Assembly (NCBI GenBank): GCA_014239435.1
Contig: JAAZYX010000008.1
Span: 1-64,000, forward strand
DNA: 64,000 nt
From: Fidelibacterota bacterium
Lineage (GTDB): Bacteria; Fidelibacterota; Marinisomatia; Marinisomatales; TCS55
Reading direction: 5' to 3'
Part shown: positions 27,481-38,132 of the stretch, in pieces
How the letters are laid out: each line of letters begins with the position of its first letter
Numbering within the stretch: the stretch's first letter is position 1
The notes under the pieces: model-generated
The model's input: the letters and a program-made list of their open reading frames with translations, nothing else
Database searches by the model: none
Told to the model about the DNA's origin: nothing
Position numbers and translations under genes: made by a program

Positions 27481-28858
27481 AACCTATATACGCCGAAGGG
27501 AAGAGCTTGCCCAAAAGGTCGAATCGGGAATTATTCTTTTGCTCGGCAACGATGTAAGCCCCATTAATTACAACACTAATATTTATCCTTTTCGGCAGGA
27601 CAGTTCATTTCTGTATTTTAGCGGCATTCGCGAGCCGGCGAACTTTTTGGTTATGGATTTGGATGAGGGAAAAACAACCCTGTACGGTTATGAGCAATCT
27701 ATGGATGACATTGTGTGGGAAGGTGAACGGGCACCGCTTGCGGTTCAGGCAGAATTGGCCGGAATTCCTTCGGTTCAGGATATTGAATTTGGTGCTGGAT
27801 TTCTGCTGACGGAATCCATGAAGGAACGCACCATTCATGTGCTTCCGGCATATCAGGAAAAACACCTGCATTTTCTTGCGAAATTCTTCGCGGCTGAAAT
27901 CAAAAATTTAGAGGCGGTATATTCTCATCGTTTGATTGAGGCTGTTGTATCGCAGAGGTCTGTTAAGGAAGTTCAGGAAGTGGATGAAATCCGAAAAGCA
28001 ATTGCCGTGTCTGATCTGATGCATCGGGAAGCAATGGCGCATTGTAAGGACGGTATCAAGGAACAGGCAGTTGTTGCACAGATGGACCGAATTTGCGGTG
28101 AAAACGGCGTCAATATGGCGTATGCGCCCATCTTTACCCAGCGAGGTGAGATTCTCCACAATAATATGCATAATGCCATTTTAAAGGATGGAAATCTTGT
28201 TTTGAATGATTCCGGTGCTGAGTCACCGTTTCATTACGGTAGTGATATTACGCGCACATTCCCCGTCAACGGATCATTTTCGGATAGACAGAAAGACATT
28301 TATTCCATCGTTCTCAAGGCACAGCAGGAAATGATAGGCGCGGTAATGCCTGGAATCCCATTTGCGGATTTGCATAACCGAGCGTCCGAAATTATCGCGG
28401 TAGGATTAACCGAATTGGGAATCATGAAAGGCGATCCGAAAGAAGCCGTTTCCAAAGGCGCGCACGCCTTATTTTTTCCGCACGGACTTGGACATTTTCT
28501 CGGATTGGATGTGCACGATATGGAAGGTTTGGGCGAAGATTTTGTCGGCTACAGCGAAGGACAGGAACGCAGCGAACAGTTCGGATTGAACCATCTTCGA
28601 CTGGCGAAAGAATTGAAAGAAGGATTTGTTCTGACCGTGGAACCGGGAATTTATTTTATTCCCAAACTGATAGACGGCTGGAAATCCACCGGTGCCTGGA
28701 AGGACTTTATCAATTTTGAAATGCTGGAAGATTATCGCGAATTTGGCGGCATCCGTCTCGAAGACAATATTCTAGTTACATCCATAGGCGCGGATAATCT
28801 CAGTGCATCCATCCCCAATATGCCGGAAGAGATTGAAGCCTTGATTGGAACCGCGTAA
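27467..28858 (+). CDS. pepP: Xaa-Pro aminopeptidase (M24B)
   Basis: Cleaves an N-terminal residue preceding proline; cytoplasmic dinuclear metal enzyme. The 463-aa product has the aminopeptidase P N-domain (residues 1-160) with YPFRQDSSFLYFSGI. The catalytic pita-bread domain follows, with ligands in LNDSGAESPFHYGSDITRTFPV (two Asp), FFPHGLGHFLGLDVHD (His), LTVEPGIYF (Glu) and GGIRLEDNILVT (Glu). GAGGAGG at 27452-27458 sets the start. It overlaps the sulfotransferase gene and is followed by a methyltransferase. Confidence 0.93.
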   Translation: MFPAETYIRRREELAQKVESGIILLLGNDVSPINYNTNIYPFRQDSSFLYFSGIREPANFLVMDLDEGKTTLYGYEQSMDDIVWEGERAPLAVQAELAGIPSVQDIEFGAGFLLTESMKERTIHVLPAYQEKHLHFLAKFFAAEIKNLEAVYSHRLIEAVVSQRSVKEVQEVDEIRKAIAVSDLMHREAMAHCKDGIKEQAVVAQMDRICGENGVNMAYAPIFTQRGEILHNNMHNAILKDGNLVLNDSGAESPFHYGSDITRTFPVNGSFSDRQKDIYSIVLKAQQEMIGAVMPGIPFADLHNRASEIIAVGLTELGIMKGDPKEAVSKGAHALFFPHGLGHFLGLDVHDMEGLGEDFVGYSEGQERSEQFGLNHLRLAKELKEGFVLTVEPGIYFIPKLIDGWKSTGAWKDFINFEMLEDYREFGGIRLEDNILVTSIGADNLSASIPNMPEEIEALIGTA

Positions 28859-28874
28859 GTTCGAGTCCTTCGAA

Positions 28875-29717
28875 ATGGCAGAAAAACAAAAAATAGATTC
28901 AAAAGAAGCCGGTCTGGAAATCGGCCTGCTCATCGGCAGATTTTTCTTCGATACCGAAGATCTGCATTACGGCCTATTTAAAGATGGTCTCGAGCCGAAA
29001 GGAATAAATTTTCGGAAATCACAGAAATATCATTCCGATTTGATCATTGAGAATATTCAGCAAGGAACACAGACTATTTTGGATGTTGGCAGCGGATCGG
29101 GTAACCTTGCGAGAAGATTGCTGGATAACGGTTTTAAAGTAGATTGTGTTTCCCCAAGCAGTTACCTCTCAGACGCAATTCACGAAAAAGTGGGAAATGA
29201 AGCGGAAATTTTCCGATGCAAGTATGAAGACCTTAATACAGACAAGACATACGATCAGATTCAGTTCAGCGAAAGTTTTCAATATGTGCCGGTTGAGCAT
29301 GCGCTGGAACAAACATTTAACATGTTAAATCCGGGCGGGCACCTTCTCATTTGTGATTTTTTCACGCTTCCCGCTGAAGGCGATGTTCCTATTGGCGGCG
29401 GACACAGATATCCGTTTTTTAAGGCAGCAATGGCTCAGACAGATTTTGAACAAATTGTAGATATTGACATTACGGAAGACACCGCTAAAACCATGACGAT
29501 TATGGAAGATTTTATAGAGAAGGTGGCCCAGCCGATTGGGCAGATTTCCGGTAACTACATGGGAAGTCATTATCCAAAGCTGATGAAGCTGTTCCGATGG
29601 AAATTCAGAGAGCGGTACGAAAAAATAAACCGCGTCTATTTTTCGGGTCATCTGAATGCAGAATCATTTATAAAATATAAAACTTACCGGCTGATGGTGT
29701 TTAAAAAGCCGAATTAA
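28875..29717 (+). CDS. SAM-dependent methyltransferase
   Basis: Class I methyltransferase of unknown substrate, 280 aa from ATG 28875; the earlier TTG 28845 overlaps pepP and is less likely. Motif I is ILDVGSGSGNLARRLLDNG at about residue 62, and the acidic end of strand 2 follows in VDCVSPSSY. Motif II-like QFSESFQYVPVEHALE and motif III-like NPGGHLLICDFF are also present. The overall look is that of small-molecule or lipid methyltransferases (UbiE/CFA-like), but specificity cannot be read. Last gene of the aminotransferase operon. Confidence 0.85.
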   Translation: MAEKQKIDSKEAGLEIGLLIGRFFFDTEDLHYGLFKDGLEPKGINFRKSQKYHSDLIIENIQQGTQTILDVGSGSGNLARRLLDNGFKVDCVSPSSYLSDAIHEKVGNEAEIFRCKYEDLNTDKTYDQIQFSESFQYVPVEHALEQTFNMLNPGGHLLICDFFTLPAEGDVPIGGGHRYPFFKAAMAQTDFEQIVDIDITEDTAKTMTIMEDFIEKVAQPIGQISGNYMGSHYPKLMKLFRWKFRERYEKINRVYFSGHLNAESFIKYKTYRLMVFKKPN

Positions 29718-29773
29718 AAGACAACCTTTTCACCGTTTTAGGGGTCGAACCTGCAATAATGAAAGGAAAACCC

Positions 29774-29890
29774 ATGAAACGGAATCAAACAACACTTCCC
29801 AGCAGAACAGCAAAATTGAACACGCACTGGAGCGCAGCATGTCTCGGATTTGTGCTGGCATTCAGCCCTTTTCTAATTTTGGTCATTTAA
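29774..29890 (+). CDS. Small membrane protein, 38 aa
   Basis: Short ORF read directly in the gap. It begins MKRNQTTLPSRTAKLNTHW and ends with a hydrophobic stretch (ACLGFVLAFSPFLILVI), consistent with one membrane helix. AAAGGA at 29762-29767 precedes the ATG with good spacing; an in-frame ATG at 29759 would add five residues. No family recognised. Existence is supported only by the ribosome binding site, positive N-terminus and helix. Confidence 0.4.
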   Translation: MKRNQTTLPSRTAKLNTHWSAACLGFVLAFSPFLILVI

Positions 29891-30192
29891 TACCGATTTT
29901 TCCCAATTTTTGACTGTTTAGATTCAAGTCTGATTTTCTCTTTAGGCTTACTTAATTTTATAAATGATCATTTTATTTTGACAGTTTTTCGGCTAAGAAT
30001 CTTTTTCGCTGAATAGAAATTCCCCATCTAACTGCCCGCATTTGCACAGATTTTAGGCATTTAATTCTGGTTGCAAAAATTCCATAATACAATTCATTAA
30101 CGTCGGTGGTAATCTAATCAGAGTGAGATTTGTCACAGGTAAGATCGAGTTGATATCTCATTGGAACAGATTTTGCTGATTTCTATTGTGAG
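29891..30192. other. 302-nt AT-rich gap without a recognisable gene
   Basis: Strongly AT-rich, with no ORF above about 30 codons that has a ribosome binding site. It holds a TTGACA (29978-29983) but no matching -10 at 16-18 nt. It may carry the promoter for the small genes that follow; I see no repeat or RNA structure. Confidence 0.4.
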
Positions 30193-30393
30193 ATGAAAAA
30201 CAAAGAAACACACGCAATGAAAAATCTATTCACAATCTGCTGGTTAATTGAATTTGGCCTCCTTGCCGTAATCATATCCGATAACAAAGCTTTGATCCAA
30301 GCGATTGATTCAACCGCCCTTCCATATGCCGTATTTTTTGGAATCATAGGTTTGGCGACCAAACACTGGGACATCATTAAGAGATTGGTCTGA
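30193..30393 (+). CDS. Small membrane protein, 66 aa
   Basis: Two hydrophobic segments (LFTICWLIEFGLLAVIIS and LPYAVFFGIIGLATKHW) separated by a polar turn NKALIQAIDSTA. A second in-frame ATG at 30217 is an alternative start. No clear ribosome binding site and no family recognised. It ends 3 nt before the next small gene, suggesting a two-gene unit. Confidence 0.5.
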   Translation: MKNKETHAMKNLFTICWLIEFGLLAVIISDNKALIQAIDSTALPYAVFFGIIGLATKHWDIIKRLV

Positions 30394-30396
30394 GAA

Positions 30397-30798
30397 ATGT
30401 CATTTATGAAAACACTCGGTTTGGCCTTTGTATTGTTTGCTACAATCCTACCGGCACAAAGCGAACTTTTTAAACCAGCATCGGAACACGCCTACAAATT
30501 ATTTCTTGAAACACCCGAAATCGTTGTTGCCATGCATGGCGAACCCATTGCGCAAAATATTTATTACAACGACGGTGCCTACAGAGAAGCGTGGACAAAA
30601 CGCAAAGCGCTTTACTATTTATCTGCCGACAGCATGCAGGTCATTTCCTATGTATTTGATTACATTGTCAGTTACGATGCACTTAGAGCCCCGCTTCAGC
30701 AAGTGATCCGCCCCGGAGATTATGTCCTGATTTCAGTAACCTATTTACCCGTTTTCCTTTTCGATCGGGTCTGGAGAGGCTTGGCGCTGAAGGAATAA
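30397..30798 (+). CDS. Secreted hypothetical protein, 133 aa
   Basis: Begins MSFMKTLGLAFVLFATILPA, a signal peptide ending near AQS, then a soluble domain with KPASEHAYKLFLETPEIVV, YREAWTKRKALYYLSADS and RPGDYVLISVTYLPVFLFD. ATG 30406 is an alternative start. I recognise no domain. It forms a pair with the 66-aa membrane protein just upstream and ends before a hairpin and tRNA-Met on the other strand. Confidence 0.5.
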   Translation: MSFMKTLGLAFVLFATILPAQSELFKPASEHAYKLFLETPEIVVAMHGEPIAQNIYYNDGAYREAWTKRKALYYLSADSMQVISYVFDYIVSYDALRAPLQQVIRPGDYVLISVTYLPVFLFDRVWRGLALKE

Positions 30799-30826
30799 TT
30801 CTTTCTAATTAATACATAAAATAATT

Positions 30827-30840
30827 CCCCACTCATGGGG
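30827..30840. terminator. Hairpin between small secreted gene and tRNA-Met
   Basis: CCCCA-CTCA-TGGGG stem-loop flanked by AATAATT upstream and AATTATTATT downstream, which can extend the stem. It lies between a plus-strand gene and the minus-strand tRNA, so it may terminate both. T-run is interrupted, so the call is tentative. Confidence 0.5.
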
Positions 30841-30867
30841 CTTGATAATTATTATTATTTTGTTTCG

Positions 30868-30941
30868 TAGCGGAGGAGGGATTTGAACCCCCGGCACGCG
30901 GATTATGATTCCGCTGCTCTAACCAACTGAGCTACTCCGCC
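30868..30941 (-). tRNA. tRNA-Met (CAT), elongator type
   Basis: Full cloverleaf on the minus strand: acceptor GGCGGAG/CTCCGCT (with G1-U72), D arm GCTC-GAGC, anticodon stem GCGGA/TCCGC around loop ATCATAA with anticodon CAT, T arm GGGGG-TTCAAAT-CCCTC, discriminator A. The CCA tail is not encoded. The overall sequence matches elongator tRNA-Met as I know it in Bacteroidetes and Chlorobi, but tRNA-Ile2 (CAT) cannot be excluded without a classifier. Confidence 0.93.
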
Positions 30942-31064
30942 ATAAATACTGGGCAGAAATTATTCGTTACCCTCGCTAAAACCAATGGAAAAGACTGCAA
31001 AAGTTTATAGGGCAAGATGTGGAATATGGTGTAATTTTCAATTCTTGATAGAAAAATTTTATAA

Positions 31065-32432
<1,368 letters not shown>

Positions 32433-32435
32433 CGT

Positions 32436-35423
32436 TTAAATCCCGGACGAATCCTGTTCGTCCATAAATTCCTGTTCATCTTCGGATGGTTTCAAAATGA
32501 TCCCGTTACCCGTTTGCCCGTCAATTTTTACCGTTACGGGCTTTTCAACTTGAATCCATTTTGTGAATTTCTTTTTTTGTCTGATAGTCTGGGATTTGAT
32601 CCACTTTAAATCGCTCACATCAGATTTCTTTTTATGATTCACCGTAAAGTAGCCTATGCGCATGCTCGTTACATTTTGGAAAAAGTGGCTTCCAAATGAT
32701 GGATCCACCGGAAATCCTTTAATTCCAAGCTCAACGATGACCTTTGCATTGGATATTTGCTGCCATTGAACCGGAATCCCCAGCCACGGATCTGCTGATC
32801 CCCAGCGGCCTGGCCCCATCAAAATGCACGGTCTCCCTTCGAGTGCGGCATTGAAGAATTCTATTTCTTTTGCCATCTTTTTAGTATGCGTAGGATCAAA
32901 TCCTTTTGGATCTACCAAAATAAAATCCTGAATTCCCTCTATCATTCCGTTTCCAAGTGCCGCTTCACTTTTGCAAATAATATCTGTTTCAGGAATTGCA
33001 TCCAACTCTCCTGTTTTATCCAGCGTCCCGATAACTAAAGGCTTAATTTGAAGAAGGCAAAATTCTGATTGCCTGTTATCATTTTCATAAAGATTAACCG
33101 CAAACTCAATTTCTACAGGGCACCCGAGAGATTTCTCGCCGATTTCCAGCAAATTATGAATGATTTCCGTAAGCGGAATTGTATTCCATTTCAGAACGGA
33201 AGGGAAGGTGATAACGCGTGTCCCTTTATACCGCAGCGAATCACGGGTAACATTATCGTCGGAGCACACCACGCTTGCCGCCCATTTGAGTTCTCCGTCA
33301 CTTTCGGCGCGTGTTAGATTATATGACTTCAGATTTCCCGCTTCCCCTTTGGATAGTAGTTTTTCATTTGGATTAAGATTCAGTGCATAAAATTGGTTTT
33401 GCGAATTATCAATAGTCGCTTTTACAGAATAGTATTGCGGAAGAATCCCAGGATATTTTGGAGAGAAGCGGAGCGCCTTTTCACCTTCTACAATCGTACG
33501 CCCCAATCCCAAAGCAAGAAAGGCGATTCCTTCTTCACGCTCCATATAAGATACCGGATAATAATTATAACTTTGTGCAGATCCGCTTAGAGTTGGATAA
33601 AAAATATCATTGTACCGTTTTCCGATTAATTCCATTAGGATTACGGCCATTCTTTCCTCAGATAAGTGATGTACGGACGATTCGATGAGCGCCTTTGGTT
33701 CCTGATGAAACATGGACGCATATACAAGCTTGACCGCATCTGAGAGCTGTTTTAATCGGATTTTTTTAGCAGCCGAATTTGGAATCATATAGGTGGCATA
33801 CATTCCCGCAAGCGGCTGATATTGGGAGTCTTCAAGCAGACTGGAAGACCGGACCGCAAGTGGGAATTTCATATTTGATAAAAATGTTTTAAGCGTATGC
33901 TTCAATTCTTTTGAAATATCGGCCTTCAGAAACATGCGGTTAATGGCTGAATTGGATTTATCAGCCATTGCTTTATCCCAAAGATGATTGTCTACCATAA
34001 ATCTTTCAAATTCATCTACGCCGATAACTGCTATTTTTGGCACACGAATATTAACATCTGGGAAGTCTTCGCGAATTCCGGATGATTCCAACAATTGATT
34101 GGCGAATGCAAGTCCGCGTGCCTTACCGCCCAACGAGCCGGTGGATATACGGAAAAAATTGGATACGGTATCTTTTGAACGCTCCGAATAGGGGACAATT
34201 TTTCCGCTTCTTCTAAGCTGAATTGAAAAATCAAGCGCTTCAATAATCACCTGACGCAATTCCTCTAACTTGCTGAAATCTTGAACAGTTATAGGTCTTA
34301 ATTTAGAAGAAGATTCAAAGGCGCCTCGCACTGCAAGCCAATTGGAAAAATGGTTGCTTGATGCATGAAATACGAGAGATTTTAATGGGATTTTTTGTAC
34401 GGCTTTCTTCAATGAAAAAAGATCGGTTGCTCGCTGGATTTCTTTTCCCTTTGTGTTTCTGAAGATAAAGTCTCCAAATCCGAAATTATTCAAAATTCCG
34501 TTTTCAAGTGCTTGAAGCAAGGTAGTGGATTCCTTGTGAATAAATAGAGCGTGAACATTATCCGCATCATGTTTATGAATTTTATTCGTAGAAAGAAGAA
34601 TGATCGGAAGCGCCGGATCTTTGGATCGGACATGGGATGTTAGTTTGAGTCCTGCGTTTGGATCGAGTTTTCCTTTGTAGGGAAACCGAACATCAGAAAT
34701 GATACCGAGCGTGTTATTTTTGTACAGAGAATAATATTCAAGAGCCTCTTCATAAGAAGATGCCAGAATAATTTTGGGTCGAGCACGGAATGCCAGAAGT
34801 TTTTCTACGTCTGCCAGACTTTGGCTCATCAACTCTCGTGCGTGTTTTAACGCAATTTTATAAACGAGCGGCAGAATAACGGAATAGTGCCTTGGGTTGT
34901 CCTCGACAATAATGATATTACGAATATCGGCAATTTTAAAATCGCGCTTAATATTTTTCTTGTCCTCGATATATTTAATAATTGCCGGGAATACATTTGC
35001 GTTTCCCGACCAGATAAAAATTTTGTCGAAATTCTCAGCAAGCCCTTTTTCGGGAAATTGAAGCAATTCAGATTCGTCAAATGCGAGCAGAATAACAGGA
35101 AGATTTTTATGCTGCTTCCGAATCTTTTTTCCAAAGGATACTGGATCAACGTCAGACAATCGCGTAAGAACAATGACAAGATCAATTTTCCTGTTGTCAA
35201 GCATCTCAAACGCACCGGCACCGGTTTGAGCATGCCAAACACGGGGAGCATAACTCAGGTTCATTCCAAGATATTCGTAGAGAATTTGCTGTGTGAGGCG
35301 CCCATCTTCTTCAAGGATAAATGAATCATACGGACTGGCGACCAAAAGGATTTCATGAATCCGCTCCAACATCAAATCCTGAAAATTGATTTGTGAACGC
35401 GAAGTTTTCGGTGAATTATCCAT
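32436..35423 (-). CDS. Double-receiver, PEP/pyruvate-binding-domain protein
   Basis: 995 aa of FCB-type domain architecture. Residues about 24-150 look like a degenerate receiver (EILLVASPYDSF; no acidic pair at the first strand). Residues about 165-305 are a fuller receiver, with NIIIVEDNPRH, the phospho-acceptor-like Asp in GIISDVRFP, ILLSTNK and a late Lys in FIHKEST. From about 430 to 830 is a PPDK_N/PEP-synthase ATP-grasp domain (STGSLGGKARGLAFANQLL, PLAVRSSSLLEDSQYQPLAGMYATY). The C-terminal region has GPGRWGSADPWLG. The swivelling His domain and TIM barrel of PEP synthase are absent, so it cannot be a complete PEP synthase. Regulatory kinase or dikinase-like role is inferred. A 71-nt divergent gap separates it from comF. 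Confidence 0.8.
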   Translation of the reverse strand: MDNSPKTSRSQINFQDLMLERIHEILLVASPYDSFILEEDGRLTQQILYEYLGMNLSYAPRVWHAQTGAGAFEMLDNRKIDLVIVLTRLSDVDPVSFGKKIRKQHKNLPVILLAFDESELLQFPEKGLAENFDKIFIWSGNANVFPAIIKYIEDKKNIKRDFKIADIRNIIIVEDNPRHYSVILPLVYKIALKHARELMSQSLADVEKLLAFRARPKIILASSYEEALEYYSLYKNNTLGIISDVRFPYKGKLDPNAGLKLTSHVRSKDPALPIILLSTNKIHKHDADNVHALFIHKESTTLLQALENGILNNFGFGDFIFRNTKGKEIQRATDLFSLKKAVQKIPLKSLVFHASSNHFSNWLAVRGAFESSSKLRPITVQDFSKLEELRQVIIEALDFSIQLRRSGKIVPYSERSKDTVSNFFRISTGSLGGKARGLAFANQLLESSGIREDFPDVNIRVPKIAVIGVDEFERFMVDNHLWDKAMADKSNSAINRMFLKADISKELKHTLKTFLSNMKFPLAVRSSSLLEDSQYQPLAGMYATYMIPNSAAKKIRLKQLSDAVKLVYASMFHQEPKALIESSVHHLSEERMAVILMELIGKRYNDIFYPTLSGSAQSYNYYPVSYMEREEGIAFLALGLGRTIVEGEKALRFSPKYPGILPQYYSVKATIDNSQNQFYALNLNPNEKLLSKGEAGNLKSYNLTRAESDGELKWAASVVCSDDNVTRDSLRYKGTRVITFPSVLKWNTIPLTEIIHNLLEIGEKSLGCPVEIEFAVNLYENDNRQSEFCLLQIKPLVIGTLDKTGELDAIPETDIICKSEAALGNGMIEGIQDFILVDPKGFDPTHTKKMAKEIEFFNAALEGRPCILMGPGRWGSADPWLGIPVQWQQISNAKVIVELGIKGFPVDPSFGSHFFQNVTSMRIGYFTVNHKKKSDVSDLKWIKSQTIRQKKKFTKWIQVEKPVTVKIDGQTGNGIILKPSEDEQEFMDEQDSSGI

Positions 35424-35494
35424 AGAAGGAAACTAAAGAAAATTAACCATACAAAACGTGGGTGCATTGAAGAGAATTATGTAGGTTTGCCGAT

Positions 35495-36178
35495 ATGATT
35501 TCAATGCCAAAATCAACCATTAATGTAATATCCGATTGGTTTTTTCCGATGATGTGTAAATCGTGCGGCGAATCTCTTGATGCTGGCGACCTTGCCTGCA
35601 CGGACTGTTTAAATAATCTGAGTCAGACTCATTATGGGAATTGGGTCGAATCTATATCCTGTTCGGATGGAATTGATGAAGTCTATTCCTGCTGGTTTTT
35701 TGATGATGAGTTGCAGCAAATCATTCATTTGCTAAAATACAGCGATTATGCCAGAATCGGCACTCAATTAGGAAAACGGATGGCAGAAACGATTTCAATT
35801 GAAAATTCAGGTTCGATTGATCTGATGATTCCTATTCCGCTTCATACAATAAAAATACGGAAGCGCGGGTACAATCAGGCGGATTTTATAGCAAAAGGAA
35901 TTTCCAAAGTGTGGAATCTCCCGGTAACTGCCGATGCAGTTCACCGGTCAAAATTCACCGAAAGCCAAACACAATTGAATAGGGATGAACGCATTCAAAA
36001 CTTGACCGGCGCCATTGAAGTTCGAAAAAATGTGACTGGGAAAACCTGCATCTTGGTCGACGATGTATTGACGACAGGTTCTACAATGTCTTCTACTGCA
36101 TTGGCACTAAAAAATAATGGAGCAAAGAAGGTTATAGCGTTCACGTGTGCCACCCCGAGACCTGTTTCAGCGTCATGA
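35495..36178 (+). CDS. comF: ComF family protein
   Basis: Phosphoribosyltransferase-fold protein linked to DNA uptake or late recombination in other bacteria. The 227-aa product has an N-terminal zinc-type pair CKSC and CTDC (about residues 21-37). LMIPIPLHTIKIRKRGYNQA follows in the middle and the PRPP loop CILVDDVLTTGSTM is near residue 190. Its stop overlaps the pgk start by ATGA. Whether it works in competence here is unknown; no comEC or pil genes are in the window. Confidence 0.9.
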   Translation: MISMPKSTINVISDWFFPMMCKSCGESLDAGDLACTDCLNNLSQTHYGNWVESISCSDGIDEVYSCWFFDDELQQIIHLLKYSDYARIGTQLGKRMAETISIENSGSIDLMIPIPLHTIKIRKRGYNQADFIAKGISKVWNLPVTADAVHRSKFTESQTQLNRDERIQNLTGAIEVRKNVTGKTCILVDDVLTTGSTMSSTALALKNNGAKKVIAFTCATPRPVSAS

Positions 36179-37362
36179 TAAAGTCTCTCAAATACTTCGA
36201 TGTAAAAAACCGAAAAGTCATGATTCGGGTTGATTTTAATGTACCTATGGATGGTGAACGTGTCATGGATGATTTTCGTCTTCGTGCTGCTGTACCAACT
36301 ATTATGGATTGCCTGCAGCAGGGAGCGTCTGTCATTCTGGTTTCTCATCTTGGGCGCCCTCAAGGTAAGCCGGATAATTCATTCTCTCTTGTACCTGTGG
36401 GTGAAACACTAGCGGATTTGCTTGAATTGCCTATCAAATTTTCAGATGATTGCGTTTCGCAAGATGCAAGAGATGTATCGCTCGGACTGAAACCCGGCGA
36501 AATTCATCTTCTTGAGAATACTCGATTTCATCCCGGCGAAGAAAATAATGATCCGAATTTTTCCGCGCTTCTTGCCAAACACGCTCAAATTTATATTAAC
36601 GATGCGTTCGGCACATCGCATCGCGCGCATGCTTCCAACACTGGTGTAGCCAAACTCACGCCCCAAAAGGGCATTGGGCATCTTATGGAAAAAGAAATTC
36701 ATTTTTTAAAAGGAATCATGTCAAAGCCGGAAAAACCTTTCACAATTATTCTAGGTGGTGCCAAACTGAAAACAAAGGTTGAATTGATTAAACGATTTCT
36801 ATTTGAGGCTGACACGCTTCTGATTGGCGGCGGAATGGTATTTACATTCTTGAAAGCTCAAGGAAAAGAAATAGGAAAATCTCTCGTGGATGACAGTATG
36901 ATACCGGTCGCAAAAGAAATAATCGGGCTTGCGCATCAGCGTAAAGTGAAACTGATGCTGCCGGTGGATATCGTGTGCGCAACCGCGGCAAAAGAAGGCG
37001 CTAAAACATCTGTTCACTCATCGAGGGAATTACCTAAGACCAAGATGGGATTGGATATCGGTCCGGGCACAATGGATCGCTTTCGGGACGAAATAGTGAA
37101 GTCAAAAACAATAATCTGGAACGGTCCAATGGGAGTTTTTGAAGTCCCGGGATTTGAGAAGGGTACCATGTCGGTTGCGGATGCGATGGCAGATGCGGCT
37201 GAAACAGGGTCTATTACAGTAGTGGGCGGAGGCGATTCCGCTTCAGCAATTAATGACTTCGGGCTCATACACAAAATGAGCCATGTATCTACCGGCGGCG
37301 GAGCGTCCTTACAGCTCTTAAGCGGGAAAACGCTTCCTGCATTGGAAGTATTGGAGGTTTAA
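36175..37362 (+). CDS. pgk: Phosphoglycerate kinase
   Basis: Glycolytic/gluconeogenic enzyme, 1,3-bisphosphoglycerate + ADP to 3-phosphoglycerate + ATP. Start ATG 36175 (MIKSLKYFDVKNRKV) overlaps the comF stop by ATGA; the longer reading inside comF is rejected. The 395-aa length is typical. Signature RVDFNVPM at about residue 21, LVSHLGRP, RFHPGEENNDP, GGAKLKTKV, GPMGVFE and GGGDSASAI are in order. Co-transcribed with tpiA two bases downstream. Confidence 0.97.
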   Translation: MIKSLKYFDVKNRKVMIRVDFNVPMDGERVMDDFRLRAAVPTIMDCLQQGASVILVSHLGRPQGKPDNSFSLVPVGETLADLLELPIKFSDDCVSQDARDVSLGLKPGEIHLLENTRFHPGEENNDPNFSALLAKHAQIYINDAFGTSHRAHASNTGVAKLTPQKGIGHLMEKEIHFLKGIMSKPEKPFTIILGGAKLKTKVELIKRFLFEADTLLIGGGMVFTFLKAQGKEIGKSLVDDSMIPVAKEIIGLAHQRKVKLMLPVDIVCATAAKEGAKTSVHSSRELPKTKMGLDIGPGTMDRFRDEIVKSKTIIWNGPMGVFEVPGFEKGTMSVADAMADAAETGSITVVGGGDSASAINDFGLIHKMSHVSTGGGASLQLLSGKTLPALEVLEV

Positions 37363-37363
37363 T

Positions 37364-38128
37364 ATGAAACCGTCCGCGTACGTAGTAGCAAATTGGAAGA
37401 TGAATAAAACGGGTGCCGAAGCACAATCTTTCGTCGAAAAATCGTCCAAATTGCTTTTGAATATGGAAAAAGCGAAGGTTATATTCTGCCCGCCTTTTAC
37501 GGCGCTATTTGACATGGGAATATCTCTCGAGGGAAAACCTTGGATTTTGGGTGCGCAAAATATGCATTGGGAAGCATCAGGAGCCTGTACAGGTGAAATT
37601 TCTTCCGATATGCTGAAAGCATGCAGAGTGGAATTTGTTATCCTAGGCCATTCAGAAAGAAGACACAATTTTGGTGAACCGAACAACTGGATCAACCAAA
37701 AAGTGCTTCGGGCAATTTCAACAGGATTGCACCCCATTTTTTGTGTAGGCGAAACTCTAGAAGAAAGACAATCCGGAAAAATGGAAGACGTGCTACATAA
37801 GCAAATTTCGGAAGGCCTCGCAGGTGTAAAAAATTCGAATGGAATGCTGATTGCCTACGAACCCGTTTGGGCGATCGGTACAGGCGAGCATGCAACAGCA
37901 GAACAAATAGAAAAGGCTCATGGAATAGTTAAAAACTATGTTTGTGAATCGTTGGGAGATATCGGGAAAGATATTCCTGTTTTATACGGCGGCTCAGTGA
38001 ATCCTGAAAATGCAGGCGAATTGATTAAGGCAAAAAGTGTTGATGGTTTTCTAGTTGGCGGCGCAAGTTTGGAATCGGAATCATTTTCGGAAATTATTAA
38101 AGAAGTAGAAACATTTATCAAGGAGTAA
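37364..38128 (+). CDS. tpiA: Triosephosphate isomerase
   Basis: Interconverts dihydroxyacetone phosphate and glyceraldehyde-3-phosphate. The 254-aa product has K12 (ANWKMNKTG), catalytic His H96 (ILGHSERR) and catalytic Glu E166 (AYEPVWAIGTG), and phosphate loop YGGSVNPEN. GGAGG in the end of pgk acts as its ribosome binding site. The pgk-tpiA-secG order is common in many bacterial groups. Confidence 0.97.
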   Translation: MKPSAYVVANWKMNKTGAEAQSFVEKSSKLLLNMEKAKVIFCPPFTALFDMGISLEGKPWILGAQNMHWEASGACTGEISSDMLKACRVEFVILGHSERRHNFGEPNNWINQKVLRAISTGLHPIFCVGETLEERQSGKMEDVLHKQISEGLAGVKNSNGMLIAYEPVWAIGTGEHATAEQIEKAHGIVKNYVCESLGDIGKDIPVLYGGSVNPENAGELIKAKSVDGFLVGGASLESESFSEIIKEVETFIKE

Positions 38129-38132
38129 AAAC

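Noticed and set aside
28859-28868. GTTCGAGTCC, resembling a tRNA T-loop
   Set aside because: No acceptor, D or anticodon arm around it; it spans the pepP stop and the methyltransferase start.
29978-30006. TTGACA as a -35 element in the 302-nt gap
   Set aside because: No acceptable -10 at 16-18 nt spacing.
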